Below, one piece after another: positions 12,052 to 15,731 of a stretch of 15,731 nucleotides of DNA. Position numbers and translations under genes: made by a program. The first letter of the stretch is position 1. Every line of letters begins with the position of its first letter. The notes below the pieces were generated by a model. The model ran no database searches. It was given only the letters and a program-made list of their open reading frames with translations, and was not told the DNA's origin. Source of the stretch: JBKPDV01 sp046728075 (GTDB lineage Bacteria; Acidobacteriota; Thermoanaerobaculia; UBA5066; Gp7-AA6); assembly GCA_046728075.1 (NCBI GenBank), contig JBKPDV010000177.1, forward strand, positions 1 to 15,731. The letters are read 5' to 3'.

Positions 12052-14469
12052 GTGAGGAATCTTCTCGTCGATATCTCCCGAGCCGTTCGATCGCTTCGCA
12101 GCCACCCGGTCACGAGCCTGGTGATTGCCGCCACGGTGGCAATCGGAATCGCTGCCGGAGCGACGGTCTTTTCGATCGCGGACACACTCCTGCTGCGATC
12201 GCTGCCCGGCGTCGAGCAGCAGTCCGAGCTCGTCAACGTTCACGCGACGGCCGCGGACGGCTCGACGTTTCACTCGGTCTCCTACCCGACCTACAAGGAC
12301 CTCCGCGATCGGAGCCGTTCTCTTTCCGGGTTGACCGCGTTCTCGTCGCGGCTCGTCAGTCTCGCCACGGGCGATGAGCCGCGTCTGGGCGTCGTCCAGA
12401 TCGTGTCCGGCGACTACTTCAACGTGCTTGGCACGCGGGCGGCGTCCGGCCGACTCATCGCTCCCCGCGACGACAGGGCCGGCGGCGATCTCGTCGCGGT
12501 CGTCAGCCAGACGTTCGCGCGGGATTTTCTGCGGGGTCTCTCCTCGGCGGTAGGGCAGACGCTCCAGATCAACGGCCGGGCGTTCACCGTCATCGGCGTC
12601 GCCCCCGCCGGGTTCTGCGGCACTTTCCTCGCTCAACCGTTCGACGTCTGGGTGCCGATCTCCGCCTGGGCCATGATCGGACCCAATGCCCCACTCGATC
12701 AGAGGGACCGCCTCTGGCTGGAGCTCGTCGGCCGCAAGCGGAGCGGCGTCACGCTGCCGCAGGTTCGCGCGGATCTCGAGCCGATTGCGCGACATCTCGA
12801 GAAAGAATACCCGGGCAGTTATCGCGGCGTCGGCTACGACCCGCACCCGGTGACTGGTTTCGAGGATTCCCTCTTGAGCGGCGCGCTCGGCGTCTTCGGC
12901 GTCCTTTCGGCAATGGCGGCGCTCATCCTCCTGGTGGGCTGCGTCAACGTGGCCGGAATCTTTCTCGCTCGGAGCGCATCCCGAACGCGCGAGATCGCGG
13001 TGCGCGCCGCCCTCGGCGCGCGGCGGCACGAGCTCATACGGCCGCTTCTTCTCGAGCAAATGGTTCTCTTCGTCGCAGGCGGCGGCCTCGGGCTCGCCCT
13101 CACGGCCTGGACGGCGCAGCTGCTGGAGCGTTTCGACATTCCCGCTCCGGTTCCTTTGCGCTTTGATTTCAGCCCGTCCCCACGGGTCGCGGTTTTCGCT
13201 CTCGTTCTCTCGGTCGTGGTGGGCCTGGTGTTTGGCCTCTCGGCGTCGATCTTCGCGACACGGCGCGTGTCGAGCGACGCGCTGAGGGGGCGCTCCGAGC
13301 TGCCCGGCGCCTCGCGCGTGCTCGGTTCCGTCGTCGCGATCCAGCTGGCCGCCTGCGTGCTCCTGCTCGCGTGCGCCGGTCTCTTCCTCCGCACGGTTCT
13401 CCAGGCCGTCAACAGAAGTCCAGGATTCGAACCGGACAATCTCGTCATGACAGTGGCCGATCTGTCGGTCCTCGGCTACACGCCCGCGCAGATTCGTTCC
13501 TTCGACGAGAGAATCGTCGAGCGCCTTGCGGCGGTGCCCGGCGTGGACCGGGCGACGGTGGCCGGGGTCGTTCCTCTGGGACCCGGGCACCGCAGCACGA
13601 CCGTGCGGCTGCCGGAGTCCGCCGCGGAGCGCGACGCGGTCGACGTCGACACAGCCGATGTCTGGGACAGCTACTTCCAGACTCTTCGCATTCCGATCCT
13701 TCGTGGCCGCGCGTTTCTTCCATCGGACCGGGACGGAGCTCCGCTGGCTGCGGTCGTAAACGAGACGCTCGCCCGGCGTCTCTGGCCGCGGGGGGACGCG
13801 GTCGGCCGGAGCTTTGTCTCCGAGGGGAAGTCGTACAGGGTCGTCGGCGTCGCGCAGGACGGCAAGTACCGAACTCCGGGAGAGCCGCAGAGATCTTTCC
13901 TCTACGTCGCGTCCCGGCAGGAGCCCACGATGCGTCCCGCGCTCGTGCTCCACACGGGGCGCGATCTGACGCTGATCACTCCGGCGATCCGGCAGGAGCT
14001 GCGCCGCCTGGATCCGGCCATTCCTTTCGGGGCCGTCTACTCGGTACGTACCCACATGGCGTTCTCGCTCTTGCCCCAGCGGATTCTGCTCGGAGTCTCC
14101 GCGACTCTCGGAGGCATCGGTCTTCTCCTGGCGGCCGTGGGTCTGATGGGACTGGTCGGATACTCCGTGAGCCGGAGAACCCGAGAGATCGGAGTCCGCG
14201 TGGCGCTCGGCGCGACACCCGGCGACGTCGTGAGGCTCGAGATGAAGAGGGGACTCGCGGTGGCCGCGGGGGGCCTTTCCGCGGGGACCCTCGTGGCTCT
14301 CGGTGCGGCGAGACTGCTGCGATCGCTCACGTTCGGAATCGAGCCAAACGACCCGCTCACGTTCGCGTCGGTTCTGCTTCTCCTCGCGCTGGTCGCGCTC
14401 TCGGCGACATACCTTCCGTCGCGCAGCGCGGCACGGATCGATCCGATGACCGCATTGAGGAGCGAGTAG
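12052..14469 (+). CDS. ADOP-type ABC transporter permease (MacB/FtsX-like, duplicated)
   Basis: The 805-residue protein is built as a tandem duplication of a MacB-type permease unit. A first helix (about 21-47, after MRNLLVDISRAVRSLRSHPV) is followed by a periplasmic MacB_PCD-like region (about 50-270) with the DYFNVLGTRAASGR motif. An FtsX module of three helices (about 275-420) carries EIAVRAALGARRHELIRPLL. The second periplasmic region (about 440-670) repeats 'SYFQTLRIPILRGRAF', and a last FtsX module (about 675-800) carries EIGVRVALGATPGDVVRLEM. This is the layout of the acidobacterial duplicated orphan permeases (ADOP). They lack a linked ATPase, and none is seen here. Transport substrate is unknown; peptide, toxin or lipoprotein handling by analogy with MacB is speculative. 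GTG start is supported by AGGAGGAG. PadR genes often accompany ADOPs; here the nearest is 3.3 kb away. Confidence 0.92.
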   Translation: MRNLLVDISRAVRSLRSHPVTSLVIAATVAIGIAAGATVFSIADTLLLRSLPGVEQQSELVNVHATAADGSTFHSVSYPTYKDLRDRSRSLSGLTAFSSRLVSLATGDEPRLGVVQIVSGDYFNVLGTRAASGRLIAPRDDRAGGDLVAVVSQTFARDFLRGLSSAVGQTLQINGRAFTVIGVAPAGFCGTFLAQPFDVWVPISAWAMIGPNAPLDQRDRLWLELVGRKRSGVTLPQVRADLEPIARHLEKEYPGSYRGVGYDPHPVTGFEDSLLSGALGVFGVLSAMAALILLVGCVNVAGIFLARSASRTREIAVRAALGARRHELIRPLLLEQMVLFVAGGGLGLALTAWTAQLLERFDIPAPVPLRFDFSPSPRVAVFALVLSVVVGLVFGLSASIFATRRVSSDALRGRSELPGASRVLGSVVAIQLAACVLLLACAGLFLRTVLQAVNRSPGFEPDNLVMTVADLSVLGYTPAQIRSFDERIVERLAAVPGVDRATVAGVVPLGPGHRSTTVRLPESAAERDAVDVDTADVWDSYFQTLRIPILRGRAFLPSDRDGAPLAAVVNETLARRLWPRGDAVGRSFVSEGKSYRVVGVAQDGKYRTPGEPQRSFLYVASRQEPTMRPALVLHTGRDLTLITPAIRQELRRLDPAIPFGAVYSVRTHMAFSLLPQRILLGVSATLGGIGLLLAAVGLMGLVGYSVSRRTREIGVRVALGATPGDVVRLEMKRGLAVAAGGLSAGTLVALGAARLLRSLTFGIEPNDPLTFASVLLLLALVALSATYLPSRSAARIDPMTALRSE

Positions 14470-14506
14470 TTTTCCGGTTCCGGGTGGCCAGCTTCTCGTC
14501 GGCCGG

Positions 14507-15731
14507 TCAAGGGCGCTGCGCCGGCGCGCTCGCGGAGAGGGCCGGGCCGGACGGCAAAGACGACGTAGCAGCGGCTTTTACGAAGACGTACTTCTCCGGC
14601 GCGTCGGGATCGTCGGCGTCGAAGACGAAACGCGTCTGCCCCTGATCGTCCCGGGCGAAATGGACCAGCGCGCTCGCCAGCGGCGGATCCCAGAGGATGT
14701 ACGTCCCGCCTCCGACGTTCTTCAGCTCGCTCGTGAATCCGCCGGCGACGAGCTTCAGCTTGCCGCCCCCAAACGTCACGCCGGCCTCGCCGAGAGCCTC
14801 GTTGTGATAGGTCCCCTGGAAGGCCGCGGCGACCGTCGGATCGAGAGACAGCCGCCTCAGGCTCTTCTCGTGAAATCGTCCCTTGGCGTACTCGACGTCG
14901 GCGGCGTACCGGGCGTCCATCTCCATCGGCTGGCCGAAAGCGAGCTCGATCACGCGTGAGCGCACCGCCACGCCGAAGAGATTCGCGTTTTGAGCGTTGG
15001 TCAACACGACGATTCCCAGGTTCGCGTCGGGGAGAAGGGTGAGGTCGCTCGAGAAGCCCGCGGTGCCGCCGCCGTGGGAGAGAACCCGCTGCCCCTTGTA
15101 CTTCGCGACTCCCCAACCGAGCCCGTAGGCCGAGCCCGGCTGGACCTCCATCTGCGGCTGCCATGTCACCTTCAGGTTGTTCGCCGAGACGACCCGGATC
15201 CCATTGGCGGAGATTCCCTGGCTCAACTGCGCGATCAGGTACCGCGTCATGTCTTCCGCGTTGGACCACGCGCCGCCCGCCGGGGCGACCGATTCGAGAG
15301 GTTTCTCCATGTCCAGAGGAATCGGAGCGTACTCGTACGTTTGCTTCAAGCCGTGAGGCGTCGCGTGGTTCGGTGTCGACCGGACCCTCTCCGACGAGAA
15401 CGTCGTGCTGGCCATACCGGCCGGATCGAACACCCGCCTTTGCATCTGATTCACGTAGTTCGAATAGAGATCCGAGCTCGGGCCGCGCGCCGACCAGGCG
15501 GCGATGTATCCGCCGGCGGCGACCATTTGATTCACGTACCCGAACCTCTTTCCAAAGTCGCCGGCAAACGCGAAGGTCTTGAGCGATCGGATCACGTCCT
15601 CGGCCGTGGGCCGCGTGGCCGCGAAATACGTCTCCAGATCGTGCCGCTGGATGCCGGTGCAGTCGCAGACCATATCCCGCAACGTGATTCTCGGCGTCAG
15701 ATCGGGGTCGCTCGAGACGAAGCCCGGATAG
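14507..15731 (-). CDS. class C beta-lactamase-like serine hydrolase (N-terminus beyond right edge)
   Basis: 407 residues are present and the frame stays open to the window edge, so the N-terminus, including any signal peptide and the S-x-x-K catalytic motif, is outside. Visible are LTPRITLRDMVCDCTGIQRH just after the edge, the second motif Y-x-N in FGYVNQMVAAGG (Tyr at 15536-15538), and the third motif H-G-G in VLSHGGGTAGFSSDLTLLPD (His at 15074-15076). These are the hallmarks of the penicillin-binding-like Beta-lactamase family used by esterases and DD-peptidases as well as AmpC. After the hydrolase domain comes a C-terminal beta-rich domain of about 100 residues (AFQGTYHNEALGEAGVTFGG onward), as in many of these enzymes. 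The Cys-rich MVCDCTG replaces the common 'lL.HtSG'. Antibiotic resistance should not be assumed. It is convergent with the ADOP gene, 37 bp apart. Confidence 0.88.
   Translation of the reverse strand, partial: YPGFVSSDPDLTPRITLRDMVCDCTGIQRHDLETYFAATRPTAEDVIRSLKTFAFAGDFGKRFGYVNQMVAAGGYIAAWSARGPSSDLYSNYVNQMQRRVFDPAGMASTTFSSERVRSTPNHATPHGLKQTYEYAPIPLDMEKPLESVAPAGGAWSNAEDMTRYLIAQLSQGISANGIRVVSANNLKVTWQPQMEVQPGSAYGLGWGVAKYKGQRVLSHGGGTAGFSSDLTLLPDANLGIVVLTNAQNANLFGVAVRSRVIELAFGQPMEMDARYAADVEYAKGRFHEKSLRRLSLDPTVAAAFQGTYHNEALGEAGVTFGGGKLKLVAGGFTSELKNVGGGTYILWDPPLASALVHFARDDQGQTRFVFDADDPDAPEKYVFVKAAATSSLPSGPALSASAPAQRP

Noticed and set aside
11671..14055. 794-codon open frame on the minus strand opposite the ADOP permease
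   Set aside because: Arg/Glu/Asp/Gly-rich translation with no motif or hydrophobic pattern; an antisense frame kept open by GC-rich codon use, while the plus-strand frame matches a known family over its full length.

Overview
The window is a GC-rich chromosomal segment that reads like a Gram-negative, Acidobacteriota-type genome. The evidence is an 805-residue stand-alone permease of the ADOP type (acidobacterial duplicated orphan permease), a PadR regulator translationally coupled to a HAAS-type membrane protein, a predicted outer-membrane barrel, and several secreted proteins. No rRNA, tRNA, phage, IS or CRISPR locus was seen. The phylum call is inference from gene content only.

Layout from left to right. 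At the left edge is the N-terminal part of a minus-strand SRPBCC (AHSA1-like) protein. Next comes a minus-strand APC-family amino-acid permease, divergent from a plus-strand secreted alpha/beta hydrolase. A repeat-rich convergent junction (2781-2971) leads into a three-gene minus-strand envelope cluster. In transcription order this is a PMT/ArnT-type glycosyltransferase carrying a C-terminal DUF2993-like domain, an outer-membrane beta-barrel candidate, and a second ArnT-type glycosyltransferase. A 378-bp divergent gap holds the 3' end of a decayed PIN-domain (VapC-like) toxin gene and the PadR promoter region. The padR-HAAS pair follows on the plus strand and converges through another repeat copy on a secreted beta-rich protein.

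The right third has a minus-strand TetR-DUF5367 pair. Its promoter is overlaid by two tandem GTAAC/GTTAC palindromes and its start looks leaderless. A 384-bp gap without a recognisable gene follows the promoter. After it come the plus-strand ADOP permease and, convergent at the right edge, a class-C beta-lactamase-like serine hydrolase whose N-terminus is cut off.

Functionally the region is mostly membrane and envelope housekeeping: amino-acid transport, polyprenyl-linked sugar transfer, outer-membrane barrel, stand-alone permease, secreted hydrolases and two small regulator-plus-membrane-protein modules. The best candidates for something undescribed are the glycosyltransferase-DUF2993 fusion and its barrel-containing operon. 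Next are the interspersed two-hairpin repeat at gene ends and the doubly palindromic TetR control region. I see no clear evidence for a defence or mobile system.
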